This document shows, piece after piece, positions 8,602-16,838 of a stretch of 35,376 nucleotides of DNA. Position 1 is the stretch's first letter, and the number at the start of each line of letters is the position of its first letter. The notes under the pieces are model-generated. The model was not told the origin of the DNA. It was given only the letters and a program-made list of their open reading frames with translations, and did not search any database. Position numbers and translations under genes: made by a program. The DNA comes from Candidatus Caccenecus avistercoris (GTDB lineage: Bacteria; Bacillota_I; Bacilli_A; RF39; UBA660), in NCBI GenBank assembly GCA_018716965.1, contig DVJF01000067.1, forward strand, positions 1-35,376, given 5' to 3'.

Positions 8602-10989
8602 ATGAAAAAAATAATAAAAAGTATAATTTTTAGTTTATTGTTATTTATTCCTATAACGGTTTATGCGGAAGAAGGAATCGAAAAGTTTTATATTAATGCA
8701 ACTGTAGAAGAAAATGGCGATTTAACAGTTGAAGAATATTTCTATTTAAATGGTGAATTTAATGGCATGGAGCGAGAAATACTATATAGTAATGATGATT
8801 TATATGATTTTCACCCTGAATTAGATTATTATGGTGGAAGTAAACTTCATAATGGAAGTGGGATAGAACTAATAGAAATTAGAGCTTTACCCATAGATGA
8901 AAACTTTAATTTTGCTAATATTTCTGGCACATTGTTTGAAGAGGTAAGTAATGCAGATAAAGGAGATTATGGTGTTTATACAGTTGATACATCTAGCAAT
9001 GGAGAGTCTTATCAAATTTATTTACCAGATAATAAAAAGGAAGCTTTTTATATCAAATATACATTAAAAGATATGGCTATTGTTCATAATGATGTTGCCG
9101 AACTTTATTGGAATGCAATAGGGGATTCTCTTCGTGAATCAATTGGGACTTTAAGAATAACCGTAACATTTCCAGGAAATGAAACAGAATTTCGTGTATG
9201 GGCTCATGGGCCCTTAAATGGTGTAATAAACAAAGCTTCAAATCAAGTATTAACGGCTGAAGTAACGAATGTTTATAGTTATCAAGCTGTTGATATTCGA
9301 GCAGTCTTTGACAAATCTGTTATTCCAAATTCTACTAAAACAACTGGAGTCGATGCTTTAACTAAAATACTAAACTACGAAGAAGATTTAGCAAATCAAG
9401 CCAATTATGAGCGAGAGCAAACAGAATATCAAAATCAAGAGCAAGCATACGCGGAATTAGATTATTGTAATCGTTATCCAACTAGGGTCTGTTACAATAA
9501 TGCTTCATATTATGTATCATTAGTTACAAATGAAACAGTACTAGGGGATTTACAAACCAAATTAGAAGAATTACATGTTCTTGTTGTAGAAACTGAAGAG
9601 AAAACAGCCAAAGAAGATGTTGAAATAGCCTTAGAAACACGTGATTATTATTGGTATGATGTAGCAATGGAGTCAGTAGCACTATTAGAAAATGAAGAAT
9701 TAAAAAGTGAATTATTAGCAAAGCTTGTTCCTGTTAAACAAGAAATTATCGAAAAGGAAGAAAACTACAATAAAACAGCAACAATCATCGCTGGTATTGT
9801 AATTGCATGCCTAGTAGGAACAGGAATTTACATTTACTTTAAATGTGATAAAGAATATGAAGCAGATTTTCCACATAAATATATGCGTGATTTCCCAGAT
9901 AATTTTTCACCATCGACAGTTGAATATTTAATGAAAAAGAAAATAACCGAAGAATCTATTTCTGCTGAAATTCTCTATTTAATTTACGAGAAGAAAATAA
10001 AAGCTACAGAAGACAAAGACAAAAAAGATATACTTTTAGAAAAAAACGGACTAGAACTAGATCACACAAATGAATTAGAAAAAGCCTTAATAAATTTGAT
10101 ATTTAGAAGTAAAGAAAAAATTTGGTTAAAAGATTTAAAAAAGACTGCCAAAACAACAACTAGTTTTTACAAAGACTGGAAGAAAGTAAACAAAATAATG
10201 TTGAATACTGCTTTAAGTGAAAGATTATATGAAGAAGACAAGACAAAAGTAGAAAGTTCTACTAAGAAAAAAGAAACATGGAAAGAAATAGTTACACTAA
10301 TAATTCTTTTCATTGCAGCTAGTTTAGGATTTTTTGCCTTTATAATTGCTCTTGTAATTCTTCTTATCTGGAACCGAAAGACACTTTCTTACAAATTAAA
10401 GGAAGTTAAAAACAAATTTTATCGTATTAAAAAATATAGTAGAATATTTGCAATATTAACAATTATTTACTCTATAATAGGAATAATCCACTTATTTGTT
10501 TACAATCATTTTATTAACGATGCATTTTCAGTTTATTTAATAGTTATAATAGTTGCAATAATTCTCTTAATTTATACAACAATTGCTAAGAAAAGAACGG
10601 AAAAAGGAGCATTAGCATATAAAAAATGTGAATCTTTTAAACGATTTCTAAAAGATTTTGGCACCATGGATGAAAAATCTTTACCAGAAATTATTCTTTG
10701 GGAAAAATACTTAGTCTATGCAGTTGTTTTAGGTTGTGCTGATAAACTATCAAAAACAATGAAAATAAAACTAGAAAATATGAATGTTGATTATACCTTC
10801 AGTTTTGATCCTATAACATTTACACATTTAAGTATAATCAATCATGCAGTATCTTCATCAATTCATAGTGCTAGAACTTACAATAGTTCTGGAGGTAGTT
10901 CTAACTGGTCAAGTGGTTCTGGAGGTGGAGGAGGATTCTCTTCCGGTGGCGGCTTCGGCGGAGGCGGAGGCGGCGGTGGTAGGTTTTAA
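8602..10989 (+). CDS. DUF2207 family membrane protein
   Basis: Large (795 aa) cell-surface membrane protein of the DUF2207 family, whose function is not established. It has an N-terminal signal peptide ending near VYAEEG (about residue 22), then an extracytoplasmic beta-rich DUF2207 region to about residue 240. Next come a Glu/Gln-rich helical segment, a membrane helix near residue 395, a cytoplasmic part, and about four further membrane helices between residues 560 and 660. The C-terminal tail is Gly/Ser-rich (GGGGGFSSGGGFGGGG), the hallmark of this family. The start ATG at 8602 follows AGGTGAG; an in-frame GTG at 8593 lies inside that ribosome binding site. It lies 12 bases after the methyltransferase, hence co-transcribed. 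A short tandem duplication crosses its stop codon. Confidence 0.85.
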   Translation: MKKIIKSIIFSLLLFIPITVYAEEGIEKFYINATVEENGDLTVEEYFYLNGEFNGMEREILYSNDDLYDFHPELDYYGGSKLHNGSGIELIEIRALPIDENFNFANISGTLFEEVSNADKGDYGVYTVDTSSNGESYQIYLPDNKKEAFYIKYTLKDMAIVHNDVAELYWNAIGDSLRESIGTLRITVTFPGNETEFRVWAHGPLNGVINKASNQVLTAEVTNVYSYQAVDIRAVFDKSVIPNSTKTTGVDALTKILNYEEDLANQANYEREQTEYQNQEQAYAELDYCNRYPTRVCYNNASYYVSLVTNETVLGDLQTKLEELHVLVVETEEKTAKEDVEIALETRDYYWYDVAMESVALLENEELKSELLAKLVPVKQEIIEKEENYNKTATIIAGIVIACLVGTGIYIYFKCDKEYEADFPHKYMRDFPDNFSPSTVEYLMKKKITEESISAEILYLIYEKKIKATEDKDKKDILLEKNGLELDHTNELEKALINLIFRSKEKIWLKDLKKTAKTTTSFYKDWKKVNKIMLNTALSERLYEEDKTKVESSTKKKETWKEIVTLIILFIAASLGFFAFIIALVILLIWNRKTLSYKLKEVKNKFYRIKKYSRIFAILTIIYSIIGIIHLFVYNHFINDAFSVYLIVIIVAIILLIYTTIAKKRTEKGALAYKKCESFKRFLKDFGTMDEKSLPEIILWEKYLVYAVVLGCADKLSKTMKIKLENMNVDYTFSFDPITFTHLSIINHAVSSSIHSARTYNSSGGSSNWSSGSGGGGGFSSGGGFGGGGGGGGRF

Positions 10990-11037
10990 ATTAAGGGTAT
11001 CAATAGTGGTAGTAGGTTTTAAATCAGGGTATCAATA
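10976..11037 (+). repeat. Imperfect tandem duplication across the DUF2207 stop codon
   Basis: Copy 1 (10976-11005) and copy 2 (11006-11037) share GTGGT, AGGTTTTAAAT and AGGGTATCAATA. Copy 2 has an extra three bases, and there are small differences before the AGGG. Copy 1 contains the last coding triplets and stop TAA of the DUF2207 gene; copy 2 is untranslated and lies just before the ogt ribosome binding site. Confidence 0.8.
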
Positions 11038-11055
11038 AAGGAGGTCGTTTCCAAT

Positions 11056-11553
11056 ATGATTTACACAAGTACATACACTACACCAATTGGCGATGTATTG
11101 CTTGCAAGCAAAAATAATGAACTAATCGGATTATGGTTTGAGGGACAAAAGTATTATTTAAATTCTATAAATGAAGAGATGCAAGTAAAAAATGAAGAAG
11201 AAATTTTAAAGAAAACAAAGAACTGGTTAGATAGATATTTTAAAGGCGAAAAACCAAGTATAAAAGAAATAAAGATAAATCCTATCGGTTCAAATTTTAG
11301 AAAAGAAGTTTGGAAAATCCTTTGCGAGATTCCTTATGGAAGTACGATAACTTACAAAGTAATAGCAGAGAAAATAGCCAAAGAAAGAGGATTAAAAAGT
11401 ATGTCAGCTCAGGCAGTTGGAGGAGCAGTTGGCCACAATCCCATATCGATTATTATTCCTTGTCATAGAGTAGTAGGTTCTGATGGAAAGCTAACTGGAT
11501 ATGCCGGCGGATTAGATAAAAAAGAATATTTACTTAAATTAGAACAAAGCTAA
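11056..11553 (+). CDS. ogt: Methylated-DNA--protein-cysteine methyltransferase
   Basis: Suicide repair protein that removes methyl groups from O6-methylguanine (and O4-methylthymine) in DNA onto its own cysteine. The active-site motif PCHRVVGSDGKLTGYAGG is complete, and the helix-turn-helix region reads PYGSTITYKVIAEKI followed by AVGGAVGHNP. Length is 165 aa, normal for Ogt. The start has a near-perfect AAGGAGGTC ribosome binding site at about 11038-11046. It is probably the last gene of the 7381-11553 operon. Its 3' end overlaps the convergent DUF6512-like gene by 15 bases, and no terminator is visible between them. Confidence 0.96.
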   Translation: MIYTSTYTTPIGDVLLASKNNELIGLWFEGQKYYLNSINEEMQVKNEEEILKKTKNWLDRYFKGEKPSIKEIKINPIGSNFRKEVWKILCEIPYGSTITYKVIAEKIAKERGLKSMSAQAVGGAVGHNPISIIIPCHRVVGSDGKLTGYAGGLDKKEYLLKLEQS

Positions 11554-12045
11554 ATTAGGATGGTAATAGGTAAGTATAGCATTAACTATCACTACGAGTA
11601 ACCAAGCCAAAATAATTTTCTTTTCTAATTCAGAATTATATTTTCTTTTAAGTAATTGATAGTTCAGTAAAACACTAGTAACAATACAAATAAAGTAAAT
11701 GATTAGCATTAATAACATATTATGTTCACTATTTAAAAAATAAAAATAAATAGGAAAGTAAATAAGCATGAATAAACCTGCACAAGTAAGCGCAGCAATT
11801 AAGCCACTTGTACATGTATTAATGTCATGCTTTTTTCGTATGGTAACTTTTTCAAAAACAGACCAAATCAAAAAAGAAAGTATAATTACTTTATTAAATT
11901 GCCATATACTATCATTTATTGGAAATAGTAAAGAAGTAATAAATGATGGAAACCAGTAATACATATTCCGTACCAAAAAAGAAAGTAAAAAGATCACTGC
12001 AATACTACAAGCTTTCCATATCTTAAGTTTTAAATGATTATCCAT
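11539..12045 (-). CDS. DUF6512-like membrane protein, module A
   Basis: Integral membrane protein of 168 aa with about five membrane segments (roughly residues 12-28, 50-65, 83-105, 112-130 and 145-160). It is clearly paralogous to the product of 18659-19180. Shared features are a WFP(S/N)F-TSL-FP(I/V)N(D/E)SI block after the first helix, a following lysine-rich loop, a YF/TP-Y-Y-L motif, and a C-terminal YY-P--ALF. I match it to the DUF6512 family from memory with moderate confidence; its function is unknown. The start has an AGGTGA ribosome binding site. It is transcribed away from the GntR gene at 12231, sharing the intergenic control region, just as its paralogue is; this suggests it works with, or is regulated by, that GntR-ABC set. 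Confidence 0.75.
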   Translation of the reverse strand: MDNHLKLKIWKACSIAVIFLLSFLVRNMYYWFPSFITSLLFPINDSIWQFNKVIILSFLIWSVFEKVTIRKKHDINTCTSGLIAALTCAGLFMLIYFPIYFYFLNSEHNMLLMLIIYFICIVTSVLLNYQLLKRKYNSELEKKIILAWLLVVIVNAILTYYHPNLALF

Positions 12046-12142
12046 AAAATATCACCTTTTATTAGTTTAATAAATTTTCATGTATTTATAACAAAAAACA
12101 AAACTTAAAAACATAAAAAAAGTAATAAATATTTAATAAAAA

Positions 12143-12156
12143 AGTAAAATTTTACT
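12143..12156. promoter_or_regulatory. 14-bp palindrome in the divergent promoter region
   Basis: AGTAAAATTTTACT is a perfect palindrome, ten bases upstream of the gntR -35 box and within the region that should hold the promoter of the divergent membrane-protein gene. It could be a second regulator site; in such AT-rich DNA, chance is not excluded. Confidence 0.35.
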
Positions 12157-12165
12157 ATTTTTAGG

Positions 12166-12214
12166 TTGACAAAAATTACATTTAATAATATTATTGTATT
12201 AAGCAAGTAATACA
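12166..12214 (+). promoter_or_regulatory. gntR promoter and operator, module A
   Basis: The promoter is TTGACA (12166-12171), a 17-base spacer, then TATTAT (12189-12194). Directly after it lies a perfect inverted repeat TGTATTA (12195-12201) with TAATACA (12208-12214), over the expected transcription start. This is the classic place for a repressor site, presumably for the GntR protein encoded next. The same arrangement and the same TGTAT/ATACA core occur at module B (19244-19284). Confidence 0.8.
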
Positions 12215-12230
12215 GCGAAGGGAGATAATT

Positions 12231-12605
12231 ATGAATTACATTTTTGATAATGAAAGACCAATTTATATTCAATTAGTAGAGTTGATCAGAACTGACATTG
12301 TTTCGGGAAAATATGAAAAAGGGAGTAAACTTCCTTCTGTAAGAGAGCTAGCACTTACAATGAAGGTAAATCCTAATACAATGCAAAAAGCTTTAGTAGA
12401 ATTAGAAAATGAAAAACTAATTTATACGGAAAGAACAAATGGAAAATATGTAACGGAAGATGAAAAAAAACTAGAAAAAATAAAAAAACATCTTGCCCAA
12501 GAAAAAGTGAATAATTATCTTAACAGTATGAAAAGTATTGGAATTAATTATGAAGATGCCTTAAGTTACTTGCAAGAATTAGGAGGAAAAGATGGAAATA
12601 ATTAA
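12231..12605 (+). CDS. GntR-family regulator, YtrA subfamily (module A)
   Basis: Short (124 aa) transcriptional repressor with an N-terminal winged helix-turn-helix: PIYIQLVELIRTDIVSG, then KLPSVRELA and NPNTMQKALVELE at about residues 10-70. A short helical dimerisation tail replaces a ligand-binding domain, which defines the YtrA subfamily that controls its own ABC-transporter operon. The ribosome binding site is GGGAG at about 12220. Its end overlaps the ABC ATPase gene by 14 bases. It probably binds the TGTATTA/TAATACA inverted repeat at its own promoter; that is inference from position. Effectors of YtrA-type regulators are mostly unknown; cell-wall antibiotics induce several. Confidence 0.9.
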   Translation: MNYIFDNERPIYIQLVELIRTDIVSGKYEKGSKLPSVRELALTMKVNPNTMQKALVELENEKLIYTERTNGKYVTEDEKKLEKIKKHLAQEKVNNYLNSMKSIGINYEDALSYLQELGGKDGNN

Positions 12606-13287
12606 ATGTGATCATTTGTATAAAACTTTTGATAATAAAGAAATACTAAGAGATGTTAATTTAAGTATTCCTAAAGGAAAGATCATTGGTTTACTAGGAA
12701 AGAATGGTACCGGAAAAACAACACTAATAAAATTAATAAACGATTTACTAACTCCAACAAGTGGCGAAATATTAGTAAATGGAAAAAAGCCAGGTGTTGA
12801 ATCGAAAAGAATAATATCTTATCTACCTGAGAGAACCTACTTAGATAAAAATATGAAAGTTGAACAAATATTAACTTTTTTTGAAGAATTTTATGATAAC
12901 TTTAATAAAGAAAAAGCCATAAAATTATTAAAAGATCTAGATTTAGATATTAATTTGAAAGTAAGCAAAATGTCTAAAGGAATGAGGGAAAAATTACAAT
13001 TAATATTAGTAATGAGTAGAGATGCTGAAATTTATATTTTAGATGAACCACTAGGAGGAGTAGATCCAGCAACAAGAGATTATATATTAGATACAATACT
13101 TTCTAATTTTAATGAAGGTGCTAGCATCATTATTTCTACTCATTTAATTAGTGATATCGAAAGAATATTAGATGAAGTAATTTTTATTGACAAAGGAAGT
13201 AGCGTTTTAACATCTTCTGCTGATGAATTAAGAAAAAAAGAACAGGCAAGTATTGATGAAATATTTAGGAGGAGATTTAAATGTTAG
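12592..13287 (+). CDS. ABC transporter ATP-binding protein (module A)
   Basis: ATPase subunit (231 aa) of an ABC-2-type transporter. Walker A is GKNGTGKTT near residue 36, the signature is the degenerate MSKGMREK near residue 125, Walker B is IYILDEPLGGVDP, and the switch histidine is in ISTHLI. The SKGM signature in place of LSGGQ is usual in the YtrB/BcrA/NatA-like drug and peptide exporters. It lies between gntR and the permease with overlaps on both sides (14 and 7 bases), so the three form one translationally coupled unit. Substrate unknown. Confidence 0.93.
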   Translation: MEIIKCDHLYKTFDNKEILRDVNLSIPKGKIIGLLGKNGTGKTTLIKLINDLLTPTSGEILVNGKKPGVESKRIISYLPERTYLDKNMKVEQILTFFEEFYDNFNKEKAIKLLKDLDLDINLKVSKMSKGMREKLQLILVMSRDAEIYILDEPLGGVDPATRDYILDTILSNFNEGASIIISTHLISDIERILDEVIFIDKGSSVLTSSADELRKKEQASIDEIFRRRFKC

Positions 13288-14069
13288 GTAAACTTTTAAA
13301 ATATGATTTAAAATGGTGTTTTAAACCCTTAGTCGTTTTCTATATTTTAGCTATTATTTTCTCGATCATCACAAGAATGATTGAAAGTGTGGATCAAACT
13401 TTGATTTTATTAATCATGGATAAAATATGCAGTGGAGTAGTTATTGCTATGTTAATTAATATATTAATTAATTGTTTGATGCGAAATTGGGTAAGATTTG
13501 AAAGGAATATATATAAAGATGAGTCTTATTTAACTCATACTCTCCCTGTGAGTAAAAATAAAATTTATTTATCCAAAATCTTAACAGCTATAATTACTCT
13601 CTTCGTATCATTTATTATTATTGTTATTTGTCTTGCTATTGTTTGCTTAAATGATATTACATGGTACTCATTAAAATTATCACTAGAGCAATCTGCCATA
13701 TTTTTAAATAGTAGTCCCTTAAGTCTAATTATAGTTCTAATAATTACAATATTTTTTGAATTTTTATTCATGATTCTATCAGGAATATTAGGAATTGTAA
13801 TAGGACATAGAAGTAATAATATGAAAATAGTAAAATCAATTTTAATTGGTATGGGAATATATATGGGATTATCATTATTTTCTTTAGCTATTATATATAT
13901 GGCAGGAATATTAAGTCCAGATATCATGTCCGTTTTCAATAATATAAAGGTGAGTTCAAATGCCATAAAAAGCATTATGATAATTGGTATTTTTGTATAT
14001 GCTATCTATAATTTAATGATTTATTTTATAGGTAATGCTTTATTAAATAAAGGCATAAATGTTGATTAA
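13281..14069 (+). CDS. ABC-2 type permease (module A)
   Basis: Membrane subunit (262 aa) with about six membrane segments. The N-terminal GKLLKYDLKWCFKP is typical of ABC-2 permeases, and a conserved TLPVSKNKIYLSKI loop follows the second helix. A GGAGGAG ribosome binding site lies inside the end of the ATPase gene. It forms the pore with the 12592 ATPase. It is longer than, and clearly diverged from, the module B permease (217 aa), so the two transporters may handle different substrates. No terminator is visible between its stop and the pyrG promoter. Confidence 0.88.
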   Translation: MLGKLLKYDLKWCFKPLVVFYILAIIFSIITRMIESVDQTLILLIMDKICSGVVIAMLINILINCLMRNWVRFERNIYKDESYLTHTLPVSKNKIYLSKILTAIITLFVSFIIIVICLAIVCLNDITWYSLKLSLEQSAIFLNSSPLSLIIVLIITIFFEFLFMILSGILGIVIGHRSNNMKIVKSILIGMGIYMGLSLFSLAIIYMAGILSPDIMSVFNNIKVSSNAIKSIMIIGIFVYAIYNLMIYFIGNALLNKGINVD

Positions 14070-14122
14070 AAAATGCTAAAATCAAAATTATAGTAAAAAA
14101 AAGTCAAATGAAGCAAAACAAA

Positions 14123-14151
14123 TTGAGTACAAAAAAATATTGTGATATAAT
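14123..14151 (+). promoter_or_regulatory. pyrG promoter
   Basis: TTGAGT (14123-14128), a 17-base spacer ending in TGA, and TATAAT (14146-14151), i.e. a sigma-A promoter with an extended -10. Transcription would start near 14157-14159, just before the hairpin at 14154-14188. Confidence 0.8.
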
Positions 14152-14153
14152 TT

Positions 14154-14188
14154 AAAAGAGCCTAAGGTTTCTCCCAAGGGCTTTTTTT
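14154..14188 (+). terminator. Leader terminator (probable attenuator) of pyrG
   Basis: AGAGCCT (14157-14163) pairs with GGGCTTT (14178-14184) with G-U wobbles. An inner GG/CC pair encloses a TTTCTC loop, and seven T follow (14182-14188). It lies between the pyrG promoter and the pyrG ribosome binding site, so it can only stop transcripts before pyrG. In B. subtilis, pyrG is controlled by CTP-sensitive attenuation in which a pyrimidine-rich loop near CTCCC pairs with extra G residues. A TTTCTCCC run is present here (14168-14175), but a GGG start is not evident. Confidence 0.6.
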
Positions 14189-14212
14189 GTTTTTTAGAAA
14201 GAGGTGTTTTTT

Positions 14213-15819
14213 ATGGCAAAATATGTATTTGTAACAGGAGGAGTATGTTCGGGACTGGGAAAAGGAATTACAGCATCAAGTATTGCTCTTTTGTTGAAAG
14301 CAAAAGGTTATAAAGTATTTATGCAGAAATTTGATCCTTATATGAATGTGGATCCAGGAACAATGTCTCCCATTCAGCATGGAGAAGTATTTGTAACATT
14401 TGATGGATGTGAAACAGATCTTGATTTAGGTCATTATGAAAGATTTATTGATGAAGAACTAAATTATACATCAAACATAACCAATGGTAAAATTTATTCT
14501 AGTGTTATAGAAAAAGAGCGAGTTGGCGACTTTTTGGGTTCAACCGTCCAGATAGTACCTCATGTTTCTAATGAAATAAAAAATAAAATATATGAGGCAG
14601 CAACCAGTAGTGGGGCTGATATTGTAATTACTGAGATTGGTGGAACAGTTGGTGATATTGAATCCGCTGTAATGATGGAATCTCTTCGTCAATTTAGATT
14701 GGAAAGTGGGCGTGAAAATTCTTTGTTTGTCCATACAACCTTAGTTCCATATTTATTTGGTTCTAATGAACTAAAAACGAAACCAACGCAAAATAGTATT
14801 ATTGAATTACGTAGATTAGGAATACAACCAGATATTATTGTAACCCGTGCTCCGATCGATTTAGGCGAGGCAGTAAAAAAGAAAATATCTTTATTTGGAA
14901 GTATTCCCCCTGAAAATATTATTGAAGCTAAAGATGTTAATAATATTTATCAAATACCAATAAATTTCCATAAACAACATATCGAAGATATCATATTAAA
15001 TCAATTTGGCCTAAAATCTGGAAAAAGTAATTTAGAACATTGGGAGAACTTAATCAAAACAAGCGAATCTTTAAAAGATGAAATAGAAATAGCTTAGTAG
15101 GCAAATATGTCGAATTAGAAGATGCTTATTTGTCTGTTAAAGAAGCCCTAAAAGCAGCTGGATATAAATATCATACCAAAATAAAAATTAAATGGGTAAA
15201 TAGCGAAGAATTAGAAGAGGATAATTGTAACTTAAAAGAAATATTTAAAAACTCTAAAGGAATTATTGTTCCAGGAGGATTTGGCTCACGTGGTATTGAA
15301 GGCATGATTAAGGCTTGTGAATATGCGAGAACAAACAAAATCTCTTATTTAGGTATTTGTCTAGGAATGCAAATTGCTGTCATAGAATTTGCTCGTCATG
15401 TTTGCAAGTTACCAGATGCTTCATCTAGGGAATTTGAAGAATTGTGTGTTAATCCGGTTATTGATTTAATGGCAGATCAAAAAGCCATTATTAATAAAGG
15501 AGGAACCTTAAGACTTGGTAACTATAAATGTAAAATTACTAAGGGAACTCTAGCTTATGAAGACTACAAAACTGAAGAAATACTAGAACGTCATCGTCAT
15601 CGTTATGAATTTAATAATAATTACAAAGAACTACTCGCCAGTAAAGGTATGATTTTCTCAGGAATAAATCCAGAAAGTAATTTAGTAGAAATAATTGAAT
15701 TAAAAGATCATCCTCATTTTATCGCATGTCAATTCCATCCTGAATTTAAAAGTAGACCAACTAGACCTCATCCCTTATTTGATTCTTTTATCAAAGCAAG
15801 TATAGAAAATAAAAAATAA
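14213..15819 (+). pseudogene. pyrG: CTP synthase PyrG, interrupted by a -1 frameshift
   Basis: Makes CTP from UTP, ATP and glutamine; the last step of pyrimidine nucleotide synthesis and normally essential. The synthase domain (from ATG 14213) opens MAKYVFVTGGVCSGLGKG and runs to a stop at 15095-15097. From about 15094 the -1 frame reads [15 protein letters not shown], exactly the expected continuation, then the glutamine amidotransferase domain with VPGGFGSRG, the nucleophile in GICLGMQ, and HPEF near the end. Together the parts give about 535 aa, the normal length. One lost T at 15094-15095 explains the break. The start follows AGAGGTG; an in-frame GTG at 14204 lies inside that site. Since all motifs are intact and the gene is essential, a sequencing or assembly error is more likely than a true pseudogene, unless another pyrG exists. 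Confidence 0.93.
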
Positions 15820-15836
15820 AAAAGCATCAAAAAAGA

Positions 15837-15866
15837 TTGGCAAACAATAGTATACTTTGATATACT
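15837..15866 (+). promoter_or_regulatory. Promoter with inverted repeat upstream of the ORF6N gene
   Basis: TTGGCA (15837-15842), an 18-base spacer and TATACT (15861-15866). A perfect inverted repeat AGTATA (15849-15854) with TATACT (15861-15866) covers the -10, and TATACTT is also repeated directly. It could be a repressor site. Confidence 0.5.
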
Positions 15867-15894
15867 TAAAGTAAGAAAATCAGTGGGGTAGAAT

Positions 15895-16781
15895 ATGAAT
15901 GATATTGTTTTTAAAAATGAAGAAAAAATTGAAAATTTGATTTATGAAATACGTGGTAAACAAGTAATACTTGATAGTGATTTGGCAAGACTTTATAAAT
16001 GTGCTAATGGAACAAAAACTATTAATTTGGCAGTAAAAGACACATTAATAGATTTCCAGAAAGATTTATGTTTCAATTAACAATGGATGAAGTGAGTAGC
16101 ATTTCAAGGTTTCAACTTGAAACCTTGAAAGGACAAGGCCACAATATTAAATATTTACCATATGCGTTTACTGAGCAAGGTGTAGCTATGCTAGCAACAA
16201 TACTTAGAACTTCCGTGGCTGAAGAAGTAAGTATTAAGATAATGGATGCTTTTGTTGCTATGCGTAAATACATTGGAACTAATTTAATAGAACAAAAATA
16301 TATTAACAAATTAGTATTAGAAGATCATAATAAAATACAAGTTTTAGAAGAATCATTTCAAAAACTTGAAGAAAAAAGAAAAGACAGTGAAATTTATTTT
16401 GACGGTCAAATTTATGATGCTTATTCTAAGGTATTAGATATTTTTAAAAGTGCCAAAAAAAGAGCTAATTATTATTATTCTTATGCCGATAATACACTAC
16501 TTGATATAATAAAAAGATTAAATCTCAAAGTAATCATTATAACTAAACCAAACAATTTATTAACAAAACAAGACTTAGAAAAGTATAACAAACAGTATCA
16601 TAATTTAAATGTAAAATATGATAATACATTTCATGATCGCTATTTTATACTTGATAACAATACTGTGTATCATTGCGGAGCCAGTATTAACCGAATTGGT
16701 TATAAAACATTTTCTGTTACTTTAATTAGTGATTGTGATATATGTAAAACTTTAATGAAGAAAGTAAGTAAAATCACTTAA
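15895..16781 (+). pseudogene. ORF6N-domain phage antirepressor-like protein, frameshifted
   Basis: The first frame (from ATG 15895) starts the ORF6N DNA-binding domain (IRGKQVILDSDLARLY). It goes wrong after INLAVK, where the next frame gives the expected RHINRFPERFMFQL and continues through YLPYAFTEQGVAML. One A missing from the run at 16035-16038 restores a single protein of about 295 aa. After ORF6N comes a coiled segment (LEESFQKLEEKRK) and a C-terminal domain with FHDRYFILD...YHCGASIN, which resembles the HxR...D...H.G.S pattern of the phospholipase-D-like tail found in many ORF6N proteins. Such proteins act in phage switches and possibly in defence. No other phage genes are near, so it is a lone gene or relic. 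Whether the frameshift is real is open. Confidence 0.82.
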
Positions 16782-16786
16782 AATGA

Positions 16787-16815
16787 TAGACAAAACAATG
16801 AATAGACATTATACT
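16787..16815 (+). promoter_or_regulatory. Promoter of the queuosine-salvage operon
   Basis: TAGACA (16787-16792), a 17-base spacer and TATACT (16810-16815), 23 bases before the ATG, with an AGGAGG ribosome binding site between. Confidence 0.6.
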
Positions 16816-16838
16816 ATATAAATAGTTTAGGAGGAAAT

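Noticed and set aside
13565-13975. 136-aa minus-strand frame inside the module A permease gene
   Set aside because: Shadow of a hydrophobic gene in AT-rich DNA; the plus-strand gene is coupled to its ATPase and has a GGAGGAG site.
15130-15819. The second pyrG frame as an independent glutamine amidotransferase gene
   Set aside because: No ribosome binding site before it, and the -1 frame joins seamlessly to the synthase domain at conserved residues.
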